Part shown: positions 17,903 through 25,967 of the stretch, piece after piece | Numbering within the stretch: the stretch's first letter is position 1 | Layout of the letters: each line of letters opens with the position of its first letter | Assembly: GCA_001938995.1 (NCBI GenBank) | Contig: MKZN01000012.1 | Location: forward strand, 1 to 64,000 | Length of the DNA stretch: 64,000 bases | DNA from: Bacillus pumilus | GTDB lineage: Bacteria; Bacillota; Bacilli; Bacillales; Bacillaceae | Reading direction: 5' to 3' | The notes under the pieces: model-generated | Told to the model about the DNA's origin: nothing | Databases searched by the model: none | Seen by the model: the letters and a program-made list of their open reading frames with translations, nothing else | Program-made: the position numbers and the translations under genes

Positions 17903-20483
17903 GACGGTATGTCTTATGTTTTCTCCACCCATACATAATCGCAGCCACCAGGCTAATCAATGAAATCAAAGCTAGGGTTCGGATGTAAGGCGGATAGTAG
18001 GTTAACACAATCTCATTATTGCCTTTTTCAATTGGAAAGCCGATGAATGCGTAATTGGCTTTTTCAATGTTTGTCTTTTGTCCGTTGACAGTCAGTTCCC
18101 ATCCTTTTTCATACGGAACTGGTATGACCATATAATCGTCTCCGCGCTTGTTATCATAAGAGATATTGAAGCGGTTGTTTCGAAGTTCCACCTGCTGGTC
18201 TCCATCATTCTGCTTTTCCTTTTCATATGCTTGTTGAAGAATTCGGTAAGGCTCTTGATATAGCTTCAATTGGCTCAGCTCATACGTCCCTTTTGGTACT
18301 CGAATGGACAGAATCTTTTCTGCCGGCACACGAATGGTCACATCATTTATGCCGGTTTTGTAGACCGATGTATTGCTTTTTCTTGACGTGACATACTCGT
18401 CAACAGACAATCCGAAACCTTCGTTACGGTCTGTGCGTTTCATATAAAAGCTGACATACACATCCCCGGCACGAGCCATATCATCTGGAAGGGTGATGTT
18501 CAGCCCGCCAGTCTCCCCGTATACATCGAGCTGACCATTTTCATACAGTGCCTGTTCGGTATGAATGTTTGCATCTTTTACTCGATCAGGAGAATGGTCA
18601 ATCGTTGCATTTCCTTTTTTGTCTAAAATCACACCTTGCAGCATCGCATGCTCTCTATCAAGAGCTGAAGCTTTTTGGAGTGATTTTTCTGAATAGATTG
18701 TACTTGTTGTTCTTGCAAATGGAAGCGGGCGTGTATTTTCATACACCATATACTGCTCGCTTTCCATGATTCGTTTGAAATACGCCGGCGGTGAGTAAGA
18801 CATCGTCTTGTCTCGCATATAATACTTGCCGTAGGTGAGACTATATAAATTACTTCGATCACCCATTGTGGCATAGCGGCTGACACTTTCACGACCCATA
18901 TCAATTTGCAGATCATTCCAATAGAAATGGAGCAAATGCTTATTCAGAATACTTGAATACACACTCATGCCTTGGAACCCTTCAAATAATGGGGTATTAT
19001 TTCTCACGCCGCTCATCCAATCAATGCGAGCGAGCGGGTCTTTTGATCGGCTTTGAATTTGTTGAATGAGCTTCGTTTGCTCAGGACCTGCATATGCCTC
19101 ACTTTTCATATATGTATCTGATACAGCCTTGATGTTACTCCCCTCAGATAAGTAGACCTTTTGATAAACACCTGCTGTCAGTAGGCTAACGACAATCAAC
19201 ATAGCTGAAAACAGACGAAGGTGCTGTCGTTTTTCAGCACGTATCCATAGGAAGAACAAGCTAATTATAAGTAGTCCTACTCCTGTAAATACAACGACGT
19301 CCATATTCCGCATCGCCCGTTCTGACAAGAAGACAGTGAGAAGAAAAACGATCCAGGCACCAAATACTGCCCGCTTTTTCCACTTCCACTCTATCTGCTT
19401 GAAATGCTTGATCGTGATCGCAACGACCGCTCCAACCGTAAAGGCTAGTATGTATTCAAATCTATACTGCGGTGCAGAAAAACCATTAAACACACTCGCC
19501 ATCTTTGGACTGTAGTGAAAAACAATGAGCAAAACACTAATAGAAGTGAACATGAAAAACCATCGGTTCCGGTAAAGCGGAATGAGGAACAAACAAATCA
19601 GAAAAATCACAGGCAATAAATACACCCTGCTTGTAAACAACAAATGATCATGCAGCTCAAACCAAGGGATCGTCTGTTCATACGGCGGTCTTACATTATT
19701 GAGAAAGCCGTAAACAGAAGGAATAAAAAAGGCGGCACTGATCCCAAATGACAATAGTGTTGAGATGAAAAGGGTCCATATGATCTTCCAGCCGCACTCC
19801 TCGCTCCGAAGCTTGATCATATATCTGAGCGCGAGATAAATCGCCAAGAAGATAAAGTGAATATAAGCAAAGTAAAAATTGTTGATAAGCATGAGACTAC
19901 ATGCCACGATAAACCAAGCTGGTTTGCCAGTTTTAAAAATACGTTCAACCCCAAGCACAAGTAGCGGGAGCCACATCATACTATCAGTGAAAAACTCCCA
20001 AAACGTTTGATGCCGAAAATACACAATAGACAAACCATAGATTCCAGCACCTGTTAGTGCGCCAAGTCTATTTTGCACCATCGAATGCAAAACGCGATAG
20101 GCAATGAAGAGAATGAGCGTCAACTTGATCACACTGATCCATATCACAGCATCCGCCCAGAAATGAATATCTATTGAGTGAATGATATCCAGCGCATTCA
20201 TCGACCAAACCACAAGGACTGTGACCATAAATACGGTCGATGTTGTAAAATAATAACCTAATTGCGTGTATGTACCGCCACCTAGACCAAATTGATAGGA
20301 GTAAAAGAAGTTTCCTTTGACGTATTCGTCATAAAGGAACTTTTTAAATGGAAGCATTTGCGAGATGCCATCCCCATCCCCTGTCATAAACCTGCCATGG
20401 GCATATTCATATAAAAAAAAGGAGTGTCCTAATAGAGCGAGAATGAGACACATTCCAATGACCATCCATTTACGTTTCATCAT
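17883..20483 (-). CDS. yfhO: YfhO, multispanning membrane protein for lipoteichoic-acid glycosylation
   Basis: An 866-residue protein with about 13 to 14 membrane helices (residues 5-430 plus one near the C-terminus, about 838-856) and a large extracellular domain between. It belongs to the YfhO/GT-C-like family. In B. subtilis, CsbB makes undecaprenyl-phosphate GlcNAc and YfhO uses it outside the cell to add GlcNAc to lipoteichoic acid. An acidic HDHLLFTSR-type loop and the early GDGISQMLPFKKFLYDE stretch are typical of the family. Two ATG codons follow AAAGGA; either may start the protein (20483 or 20480). It lies 85 bases behind csbB in one unit. Confidence 0.88.
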   Translation of the reverse strand: MMKRKWMVIGMCLILALLGHSFFLYEYAHGRFMTGDGDGISQMLPFKKFLYDEYVKGNFFYSYQFGLGGGTYTQLGYYFTTSTVFMVTVLVVWSMNALDIIHSIDIHFWADAVIWISVIKLTLILFIAYRVLHSMVQNRLGALTGAGIYGLSIVYFRHQTFWEFFTDSMMWLPLLVLGVERIFKTGKPAWFIVACSLMLINNFYFAYIHFIFLAIYLALRYMIKLRSEECGWKIIWTLFISTLLSFGISAAFFIPSVYGFLNNVRPPYEQTIPWFELHDHLLFTSRVYLLPVIFLICLFLIPLYRNRWFFMFTSISVLLIVFHYSPKMASVFNGFSAPQYRFEYILAFTVGAVVAITIKHFKQIEWKWKKRAVFGAWIVFLLTVFLSERAMRNMDVVVFTGVGLLIISLFFLWIRAEKRQHLRLFSAMLIVVSLLTAGVYQKVYLSEGSNIKAVSDTYMKSEAYAGPEQTKLIQQIQSRSKDPLARIDWMSGVRNNTPLFEGFQGMSVYSSILNKHLLHFYWNDLQIDMGRESVSRYATMGDRSNLYSLTYGKYYMRDKTMSYSPPAYFKRIMESEQYMVYENTRPLPFARTTSTIYSEKSLQKASALDREHAMLQGVILDKKGNATIDHSPDRVKDANIHTEQALYENGQLDVYGETGGLNITLPDDMARAGDVYVSFYMKRTDRNEGFGLSVDEYVTSRKSNTSVYKTGINDVTIRVPAEKILSIRVPKGTYELSQLKLYQEPYRILQQAYEKEKQNDGDQQVELRNNRFNISYDNKRGDDYMVIPVPYEKGWELTVNGQKTNIEKANYAFIGFPIEKGNNEIVLTYYPPYIRTLALISLISLVAAIMYGWRKHKTYRQTPLTS

Positions 20484-20568
20484 CTAAATCCTTTCCACAA
20501 ATGATCCACTTTTCTCGAAACGAAACAACCCAGCAAGCGAATCGTGCTTGCCGGTTATTGACTCCACG

Positions 20569-21552
20569 TTATTTAAATAACTGCGTTAATACTCGGTCCT
20601 GTTCTCTTGAGCTTGTCTCTTGTTGCGTCACGTTTGATTCTTGAACCAAATAATGCGGCCTCTTTTTCGTTTCATAGTAGATACGACCAATATATTCTCC
20701 GATCACGCCTAAACTCAACAGCTGGACACCGCCGAGAAAAAGCACAGCCGAAATTAAAGTAAAATAACCTGGTACCATTACTCCTGTTTTGACGATTTGA
20801 ATAAAGGTAGCCACTATGTAAATCAAAGAAAGGAATAAGATCAGTATGCCAGTAAAAAAACAAATACGCAGCGGGCGATTGTTAAAAGAGATCACACCAT
20901 CAATCCCGTAGTTAAATAATTTCTTCAATGACCATTTCGTATCCCCATGCTGCCTTTCGACATTTTCATAATAGATGACTTTTTCTTCAAATCCAATCCA
21001 GCAAAAAAGCCCTTTCGAAAAACGATTTCCTTCTTTCAACAGCAACAATGAGTCAATGGCTTTGCGAGAAATCAAGCGAAAATCCCCTACTCCATCACGC
21101 AAGTCCACTTCGACGAATTTGTTCATGACTTTATAGTACATCGATGATAAATAAGAGCGAACCTTACTGTCACCTTTTCGGTTCCGTTTGGCAATGACTT
21201 GATCGTACCCCTCTTCATACCCTCTGACAAATTCTTGTATCAAATATGTTGGGTGCTGCAAGTCGGCGTCCATTATGATGGCAGCTTCTCCTTTTGCATG
21301 TTCGAGCCCTGCTAAAATAGCGGCTTCCTTTCCAAAGTTACGTGAAAAGGAAATATATTTGACCTTCGCACTTTTATGAGACAGCTCTCTCATGTATTGA
21401 AGGGTATTGTCTTTACTTCCATCATTAATAAAGATGATTTCAAAATCATAATGAAAATCCCGAAACTCTTCCTCGAGTGCCTCAAAGATTCGTCTGATGT
21501 TTTCACCTTCATTGTAAGAAGGAATTATAACAGAGAGCAATTCCCGTTTCAT
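20569..21552 (-). CDS. csbB: CsbB, undecaprenyl-phosphate GlcNAc glycosyltransferase
   Basis: A 327-residue GT2-family polyprenyl-phosphate sugar transferase. The GT-A domain begins VIIPSYNEGENI (about 8-19), the metal-binding DXD-like motif is in MDADLQHP (about 98-105), and two C-terminal helices (about 230-255 and 265-290) anchor it in the membrane. With YfhO it forms the lipoteichoic-acid GlcNAc system. The frame extends 15 codons upstream, but ATG at 21552 has AAGAAGGTG and matches the known N-terminus. In B. subtilis csbB is under sigma-B and sigma-X; a plausible sigma-B promoter is visible here. Confidence 0.93.
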   Translation of the reverse strand: MKRELLSVIIPSYNEGENIRRIFEALEEEFRDFHYDFEIIFINDGSKDNTLQYMRELSHKSAKVKYISFSRNFGKEAAILAGLEHAKGEAAIIMDADLQHPTYLIQEFVRGYEEGYDQVIAKRNRKGDSKVRSYLSSMYYKVMNKFVEVDLRDGVGDFRLISRKAIDSLLLLKEGNRFSKGLFCWIGFEEKVIYYENVERQHGDTKWSLKKLFNYGIDGVISFNNRPLRICFFTGILILFLSLIYIVATFIQIVKTGVMVPGYFTLISAVLFLGGVQLLSLGVIGEYIGRIYYETKKRPHYLVQESNVTQQETSSREQDRVLTQLFK

Positions 21553-21598
21553 ATCGCACCTTCTTTTCACTTTTTTCATACGGTCTATTATGTTCATT

Positions 21599-21624
21599 AT
21601 TCCTTTTTTTCCAGAAAACGAAAC
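21599..21624 (-). promoter_or_regulatory. Candidate sigma-B promoter of csbB
   Basis: On the minus strand GTTTCG (21619-21624), a 14-bp spacer and AGGAAT (21599-21604) resemble the sigma-B consensus GTTTAA-N13/15-GGGWAW. It supports the general-stress control known for csbB. Confidence 0.45.
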
Positions 21625-21744
21625 ACTTTTTTATTATCCATAAATTTCATGCCTCTTTAATCTTTTTATTATATCAAAGTTTTATTTACAATGTTTTTCA
21701 GCAAGGTGAATTTAATGTAATTTTAAGTTGATCTATTGTAAAAA

Positions 21745-21768
21745 AGCCTGTAATTCTGATCACAGACT
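21745..21768 (-). terminator. Terminator of yfhJ
   Basis: The stem AGCCTGT/ACAGACT (one G-T pair) is followed by TTTTTT on the minus strand, about 60 bases after yfhJ. Confidence 0.65.
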
Positions 21769-21826
21769 GGGTAATGTTTCATACATTTGTTTCACTTTTT
21801 CAAAAAGTTGAAAAAGGCGAGCTTTT

Positions 21827-22099
21827 TTAGTGTAGCAGCCCTTTGTTATGAGGTTGTAAATGCTCATTTGCCTTAGAATGTTTATGTTGAAATAAATGCA
21901 ATTGTGCGCCGTAGCTCTCAATCCATTCTTGAACAACCCGTTCTGTCGTTTCCTGTCCTTTATACTTGTGACCTGCCTTTGCATAGGTCGTTTCAAAATC
22001 ACTCCATAATAACTCTACCCATGTACGTGCTTCTTCATATGTCAGCATATTGTTTTTTTCCATCAGTTGTTCCGTTAATCGTTCAAAATATTGTTCCAT
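21827..22099 (-). CDS. yfhJ: YfhJ, WVELL-motif protein
   Basis: A 90-residue soluble protein containing [18 protein letters not shown], the signature of the YfhJ/WVELL family found in Bacillus. It is predicted helical with a His/Lys-rich, poorly conserved tail. Function is unknown. The frame opens 19 codons upstream, but ATG at 22099 has GAAGGAGGAACGAGC before it and matches B. subtilis YfhJ. It is divergent from sspK, which is the arrangement expected in the yfh cluster. Confidence 0.85.
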   Translation of the reverse strand: MEQYFERLTEQLMEKNNMLTYEEARTWVELLWSDFETTYAKAGHKYKGQETTERVVQEWIESYGAQLHLFQHKHSKANEHLQPHNKGLLH

Positions 22100-22215
22100 G
22101 CTCGTTCCTCCTTCATCTAGCAGAAAGTGCCTTTTTAAAAAACGCTCTTTTTTCATATACTACCCTTACGTCTTCAAAAGACGCAAATGATTTGAATTGT
22201 TTGGAGGGAATCGAT

Positions 22216-22365
22216 ATGCGCAATAAAGCAAAGGGCTTTCCAAATCAAGTGAATCACAAGTTTGAAGGCGAACCAGGCGCCACAGATGCTTTTGCTTCTA
22301 AAAGGCCAAATGGCGAAACAAATACACGTCCGCAGGAACGGATGAGGGCATCAGGGAAACGCTAA
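22216..22365 (+). CDS. sspK: SspK, minor small acid-soluble spore protein
   Basis: A 49-residue spore protein. It opens [10 protein letters not shown] and ends [11 protein letters not shown], almost identical to B. subtilis SspK, one of the minor SASPs made in the forespore. The middle is rich in Gly, Lys, Asn and Glu and probably disordered. ATG at 22216 is preceded by GGAGGGAATCGAT. A YpzG-like gene follows after 25 bases on the same strand and likely shares the transcript. Confidence 0.93.
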   Translation: MRNKAKGFPNQVNHKFEGEPGATDAFASKRPNGETNTRPQERMRASGKR

Positions 22366-22390
22366 TTTTTCCAAAGGGAGTGCTTGAGAT

Positions 22391-22564
22391 ATGAGTTCAA
22401 ATGGGAAATCGTATATGGAAGACTTTGTTCAATTCAGGACAACCGCTTACCCTCAACCATGGGCGAATGCAAAGCATTCTGCCTCTCAGGTCAACGGAGA
22501 AACGCAACAAACGCAGCACGACATCGTCCTTCAGAATAACGTCCGTAAACAGCGTTCCAAGTAA
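22391..22564 (+). CDS. YpzG-like small protein
   Basis: A 57-residue hydrophilic protein. The centre reads AKHSASQVNGETQQTQ, and the SQVNGET motif recalls the YpzG family of short Bacillus proteins, a family recognised here from memory only. The start ATG has AAAGGGAGTGCTTGAGAT upstream. It follows sspK on the same strand and both end at one terminator, which makes co-expression in the forespore likely. It is a convincing gene by ribosome site, reading frame and context, but function is unknown. Confidence 0.75.
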   Translation: MSSNGKSYMEDFVQFRTTAYPQPWANAKHSASQVNGETQQTQHDIVLQNNVRKQRSK

Positions 22565-22566
22565 AG

Positions 22567-22597
22567 AAAAGGACTGATCTTGTCGATCAGTCCTTTT
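22567..22597. terminator. Bidirectional terminator sspK unit / recX-yfhH unit
   Basis: A perfect 13-bp stem AAAAGGACTGATC/GATCAGTCCTTTT with a 5-base loop. The yfhH stop codon (22587-22589) lies inside the stem. Confidence 0.9.
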
Positions 22598-22901
22598 GCG
22601 TGAGTAACGAGATCGGTAAGGCGTCTTCCTTGTCTGGAGCTGACACTCTGTACCCCCAAGCAAACACCCCGTTTAAATACTTCACGTAAAATTGCTCGTC
22701 TGTGTCTTTGATTTGATAAGTTGTATTGGGCTGAATGGTAGCTGGGTCTATTAAATACGCTTTCGCCATATCAATTTTCCTCTCCAATACTGCGTATTCA
22801 TTCACGATGCCTAGCTGTTCAGCCTTTCGGGCCTTTTCAGAAAGGGTTGCAATCTCTTGACTTAATTCATATGCTGTCATTTCACTATAGCGTTTTTCCA
22901 T
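22587..22901 (-). CDS. yfhH: YfhH, DUF1811 protein
   Basis: A 104-residue soluble protein of the DUF1811 family. The N-terminal half is a helical hairpin (LSEKARKAEQLG ... VLERKIDMAKAYL) and the C-terminal half is predicted to be a small beta barrel containing YLNGVFAWGYR. Length and sequence match B. subtilis YfhH, whose function is unknown. It follows recX by only three bases, so the two genes form an operon. ATG at 22901. Confidence 0.88.
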   Translation of the reverse strand: MEKRYSEMTAYELSQEIATLSEKARKAEQLGIVNEYAVLERKIDMAKAYLIDPATIQPNTTYQIKDTDEQFYVKYLNGVFAWGYRVSAPDKEDALPISLLTQKD

Positions 22902-22904
22902 CTG

Positions 22905-23696
22905 TTATTCCCCTTTGTCTAAAGCTTGATCGATTGTATCTAGATCAAAGCCTTTTCGGTATAGAAATTGTTTGACTTTCATCTTCTTTTCAAAAGACCC
23001 ATCATACCCTACCTTACGCTTTGCCTTCTCCATCATGTAGTGAAGCGCCTCTTCTTCCTTTTCCTCTTCTTGTCCTTCATAAGCTTCTTGAAGGGCTTGA
23101 TCAATGATCCCAAATGAAAAGCCTTTTCTTTGCAACTGAAGCTTGATGCGCTGCTCAATCTCTTTTGCCGAACGATTCTTTTCTTTCTTCACAAGTTTGA
23201 GAACTTGTTTGACAGCTTCCTCTAGCTGTAAATCATTCGGATATTGTGCAAGTGCTTGTTCGATGGTGTCATCCTCTATTCCTTTTAGTCTTAGTTCTTT
23301 TTTTAGGACGGATGGACCTTTGCTATTCGTTTTTCGGTGTGTGCTCACATACGCCTCTGCAAATTCAAGATCATTTACATACTTGTAATGCTTTAATTTG
23401 TGTATAATTTCCCTAATAGCAGGTGCGGGTATTTCTTTTTTCGTCAAGTAATCCGTGACTTCTTTCACTGACCTCATGCGATAAGATAAGTAATCTACCG
23501 CCTGTTGAAAACCTTTCTTCACTGAATCACCGAATTGAATCTCAATGACGTCTGATTCGTCCAGTTCTTTCCCTTTTTTCAAATCGTATTGGACGAGTAC
23601 ATCTAGATCTACACTAAATGCGTACTTCTCATCAAGAAAGATATTCACGCGCTCCATATTGTTTTTCTGTGCAGAAATTTTTGTGATATAAGGCAT
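22905..23696 (-). CDS. recX: RecX, regulator of RecA
   Basis: A 263-residue RecX (YfhG), which binds RecA filaments and tunes recombination and SOS. Three tandem three-helix modules are visible through their repeats: YLSYRMRSVKEVTDYLTKK, the middle module with KGPSVLKKELRLKGI, and the last with KVKQFLYRKGFDLDTIDQAL. RecX proteins of Firmicutes are longer than those of Proteobacteria, as here. An upstream TTG would add seven residues but overlaps the ribosome site AAAGGAG, so ATG at 23696 is preferred. It is co-transcribed with yfhH. Confidence 0.93.
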   Translation of the reverse strand: MPYITKISAQKNNMERVNIFLDEKYAFSVDLDVLVQYDLKKGKELDESDVIEIQFGDSVKKGFQQAVDYLSYRMRSVKEVTDYLTKKEIPAPAIREIIHKLKHYKYVNDLEFAEAYVSTHRKTNSKGPSVLKKELRLKGIEDDTIEQALAQYPNDLQLEEAVKQVLKLVKKEKNRSAKEIEQRIKLQLQRKGFSFGIIDQALQEAYEGQEEEKEEEALHYMMEKAKRKVGYDGSFEKKMKVKQFLYRKGFDLDTIDQALDKGE

Positions 23697-23790
23697 CCTG
23701 TGATCACTCCTTTTCAAAACAGTCAGGATGTTTCTTCTGATGCAAATTCGTGAAAAATATAGGTATGTATATCGAGAGGAGAGATGTCAA

Positions 23791-24687
23791 TTGAATATCG
23801 CCATCACCGGAGGAACCGGGTTTATCGGCCAGCATGTCAAAAAAGTACTTGAAGCCGAAGGACATCATCTATACATTTTAACAAGAAAGCCAAAGGATTC
23901 CGAACAAAATCATTTACATTACGTCCAATGGCTGACTGAAGGTGCTACGCCTGAGCATGAACTGCCTGCAATTGATATATGGATTAACCTTGCGGGGAAA
24001 TCTATTTTCACACGTTGGACTCATCAAGCTAAGCAAGACATTCTCTCAAGTCGTCTGCAAGCAACAAAAGAGGTGCGACGTATTATAGAAGCGCAGCAAA
24101 CCAAACCATCCGTTCTCATTCAGGCAAGTGCTGTTGGGATTTACGGCACTTCACAGACGCAAAATTTCACCGAAGAATCTCCTCCAGAAGGAACAGATTT
24201 CTTAAGTCACACATCTAAGCTTTGGGAACAAGAGGGACAAACGATTGAAGCACTCGGCATCCGTACAGTCTATACACGATTTGGGGTCGTATTAGGTGAA
24301 AAAGGCACACTGCCTCTTATGAAATTGCCCTATCAACTGTTTGCCGGTGGAACCATCGGCTCCGGCTCACAATGGGTATCCTGGGTTCACGTGGACGATG
24401 TGGCGCACCTCATTGCATTTGCCATGGAAAATGATCAAGTATCAGGTCCACTAAATTTAACGTCTCCGCATCCTGTTCAAATGAAGCAGCTAGGACAAAC
24501 GATTGCATCTACCCTTCATCGTCCTCATTGGCTGAAGGTACCCTCTTTCGTTATCAAAACAGCACTTGGCGAGATGTCATTACTAGTTTTAGAAGGGCAG
24601 CGTGCTCTACCGAAAAAGGCACTGCTGTCTTCGTATAAGTTTTTGCATCCTGAACTAAAAGAAGCAATATCTCATTCAGAGGTATAA
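23791..24687 (+). CDS. yfhF: YfhF, NAD(P)-dependent epimerase of the SDR39U1 family
   Basis: A 298-residue extended short-chain dehydrogenase. The Rossmann motif GGTGFIG is at 7-13, followed by LTRKPKD. Family signatures INLAGKSI, QASAVGIYG and TRFGVVLGEKG are present, as is the DUF1731 tail. Members are annotated as sugar-nucleotide epimerases of unknown substrate. The frame opens 21 codons earlier, but TTG at 23791 follows GAGGAGAG by nine bases and gives the expected MNIAITGG start. It is divergent from recX. yfhE and yfhD follow on the same strand. Confidence 0.88.
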   Translation: MNIAITGGTGFIGQHVKKVLEAEGHHLYILTRKPKDSEQNHLHYVQWLTEGATPEHELPAIDIWINLAGKSIFTRWTHQAKQDILSSRLQATKEVRRIIEAQQTKPSVLIQASAVGIYGTSQTQNFTEESPPEGTDFLSHTSKLWEQEGQTIEALGIRTVYTRFGVVLGEKGTLPLMKLPYQLFAGGTIGSGSQWVSWVHVDDVAHLIAFAMENDQVSGPLNLTSPHPVQMKQLGQTIASTLHRPHWLKVPSFVIKTALGEMSLLVLEGQRALPKKALLSSYKFLHPELKEAISHSEV

Positions 24688-24740
24688 AAGCGGAGCAAAA
24701 CAGCAACTCTATAGAGAAACCATGTGAAGGGGCTGTTTTG

Positions 24741-24851
24741 ATGAAGAAAAAAGAACACCAACCAACTTCTCGGCTGAAGAAAACTCAGGAAGTCCTGTAT
24801 CAGAAGGAATTCAAAAAAGCAGAAAGAGCAGCAGAAATTAGAAGTAAATAA
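24741..24851 (+). CDS. yfhE: YfhE, very small conserved protein
   Basis: A 36-residue basic peptide containing LKKTQEVLYQKEFKKAERA, matching the YfhE family and its place between yfhF and yfhD. It is predicted to be one amphipathic helix. The ATG follows GTGAAGGGGCTGTTTTG. Function is unknown. The gene is short but position and motif support it. Confidence 0.78.
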   Translation: MKKKEHQPTSRLKKTQEVLYQKEFKKAERAAEIRSK

Positions 24852-24912
24852 AGCGGATATTCAACTCCAACAAGCACATAACTAACATGATCTTGTAAAG
24901 GAGGAGATGGCT

Positions 24913-25065
24913 TTGGGAAAAGACCATAACAAAAAATCCGTTCAGCAAATCGCTGCTCAAGAGACAGATGGCGAATTTGTTGAATTTTCCAAAGAACTTG
25001 CAGATCCAAATGATGTAAAAGCGATGGCACGTATGAAAGCAGCAGATCAACGGGCCAAGAAGTAA
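24913..25065 (+). CDS. yfhD: YfhD, small conserved protein
   Basis: A 50-residue acidic/basic protein of the YfhD family; the conserved part is ETDGEFVEFSKELADPNDVKAM. An ATG six bases upstream (24907) lies only two bases after AAGGAGG, whereas TTG at 24913 is seven bases after it and gives MGKDH, close to the known N-terminus. Hence the TTG start is chosen. Function is unknown; in B. subtilis it is the third gene after yfhF and yfhE. A terminator follows at once. Confidence 0.78.
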   Translation: MGKDHNKKSVQQIAAQETDGEFVEFSKELADPNDVKAMARMKAADQRAKK

Positions 25066-25071
25066 TAATAG

Positions 25072-25104
25072 AAAAAGCAGATCCTAAGACGGGGTCTGCT
25101 TTTT
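25072..25104. terminator. Bidirectional terminator yfhFED / yfhC
   Basis: The stem AAAAAGCAGATCC/GGGTCTGCTTTTT (one G-T pair) lies between convergent yfhD and yfhC, with T and A tracts. Confidence 0.88.
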
Positions 25105-25109
25105 TTCTT

Positions 25110-25697
25110 TTACTTCAATTCTGTGAGCAAGCTTGATGCCTTCTGACGAGATTTTACCTCGGGCACTTCTTCTGGATAACCGATATGAAGAATCGCAGCA
25201 AAACGTTCGTTTTCCTTTAACCCCATATCTTGTTGGAAGTCTTGATCATACAAAATGCGACCGCTCTTCCACACCATGCCGATCCCTTGATCCCAAGCGA
25301 GAAGTTGGAAGTTTTGAATCAGTGCACTCACGGCGGCAAAATCATCATTTCTCACAACAGGGTTCTCATTTTCCTTTAACACGACAAATAACAGGGCTGG
25401 CACTTGTGAAAAGTAATCTCTGTATTGATTGATTTTTTCCTCTTTCGCCTCTGGATTGTTTCGTTTAAAGAAGGTAATGAACCGCTTGATAAATGCCTCC
25501 TTTGCTTCGTCTGTTGTCGCATAAAGAAAGCGCCAAGGCTCGGTTAATTTATGATTCGGCGCATACACTGCATCCTCTAATAATGGTTCAAGCTGCTCAA
25601 TTGTCACAGCCGTGGCTTTGAATTTTCGAATCGATCGTCTATATCTCACAGCGTCACGAACGGTTAACGCCTCTGTTTGTTGTTTAATATCTTGCAT
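25110..25697 (-). CDS. yfhC: YfhC, nitroreductase-family flavoprotein
   Basis: A 195-residue FMN-dependent nitroreductase-fold protein. The FMN-binding RYRRSIRKF lies near residues 19-27, APNHKLTEPWRF near 46-57, and DQGIGMVWKSG near 133-143. Members reduce nitro compounds or quinones with NAD(P)H; the natural substrate is unknown. ATG at 25697 is nine bases after AAAGG. A Fur box lies 28 bp upstream, agreeing with B. subtilis yfhC, which to my memory is in the Fur regulon. Confidence 0.87.
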   Translation of the reverse strand: MQDIKQQTEALTVRDAVRYRRSIRKFKATAVTIEQLEPLLEDAVYAPNHKLTEPWRFLYATTDEAKEAFIKRFITFFKRNNPEAKEEKINQYRDYFSQVPALLFVVLKENENPVVRNDDFAAVSALIQNFQLLAWDQGIGMVWKSGRILYDQDFQQDMGLKENERFAAILHIGYPEEVPEVKSRQKASSLLTELK

Positions 25698-25724
25698 ACA
25701 TATCATCCTTTCAATCAATTTAAT

Positions 25725-25739
25725 TGAAATTGATTCTCA
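25725..25739 (-). promoter_or_regulatory. Fur box upstream of yfhC
   Basis: TGAAATTGATTCTCA matches the 7-1-7 Fur consensus TGATAATnATTATCA at 11 of 14 defined positions, just upstream of the yfhC start. Iron-dependent repression is expected. Confidence 0.65.
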
Positions 25740-25967
25740 TTCACATTATAAACATCATTTGGTTTTGGTGCAAATAGAGACTCCCTGACCATTTGCTAAA
25801 AAAGTTGTTCGACTTTTTCAACTAATGTTACAATCATATTACGTTTTAAACAAAATTTGAGAAAGTAGCCAAGATCATGAAATGATTTCAGGTATTTCCC
25901 ATTTTTCTCATTCGGCTTTTTTTCAAAGGCTTTCGACCCATGATTGGAAGGGAGGCTTCTTAATGGT

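Noticed and set aside
24800..25050. Minus-strand open frames of 70 to 76 codons across yfhE and yfhD
   Set aside because: Ribosome sites, homology and strand order support yfhE and yfhD on the plus strand; these are shadows.
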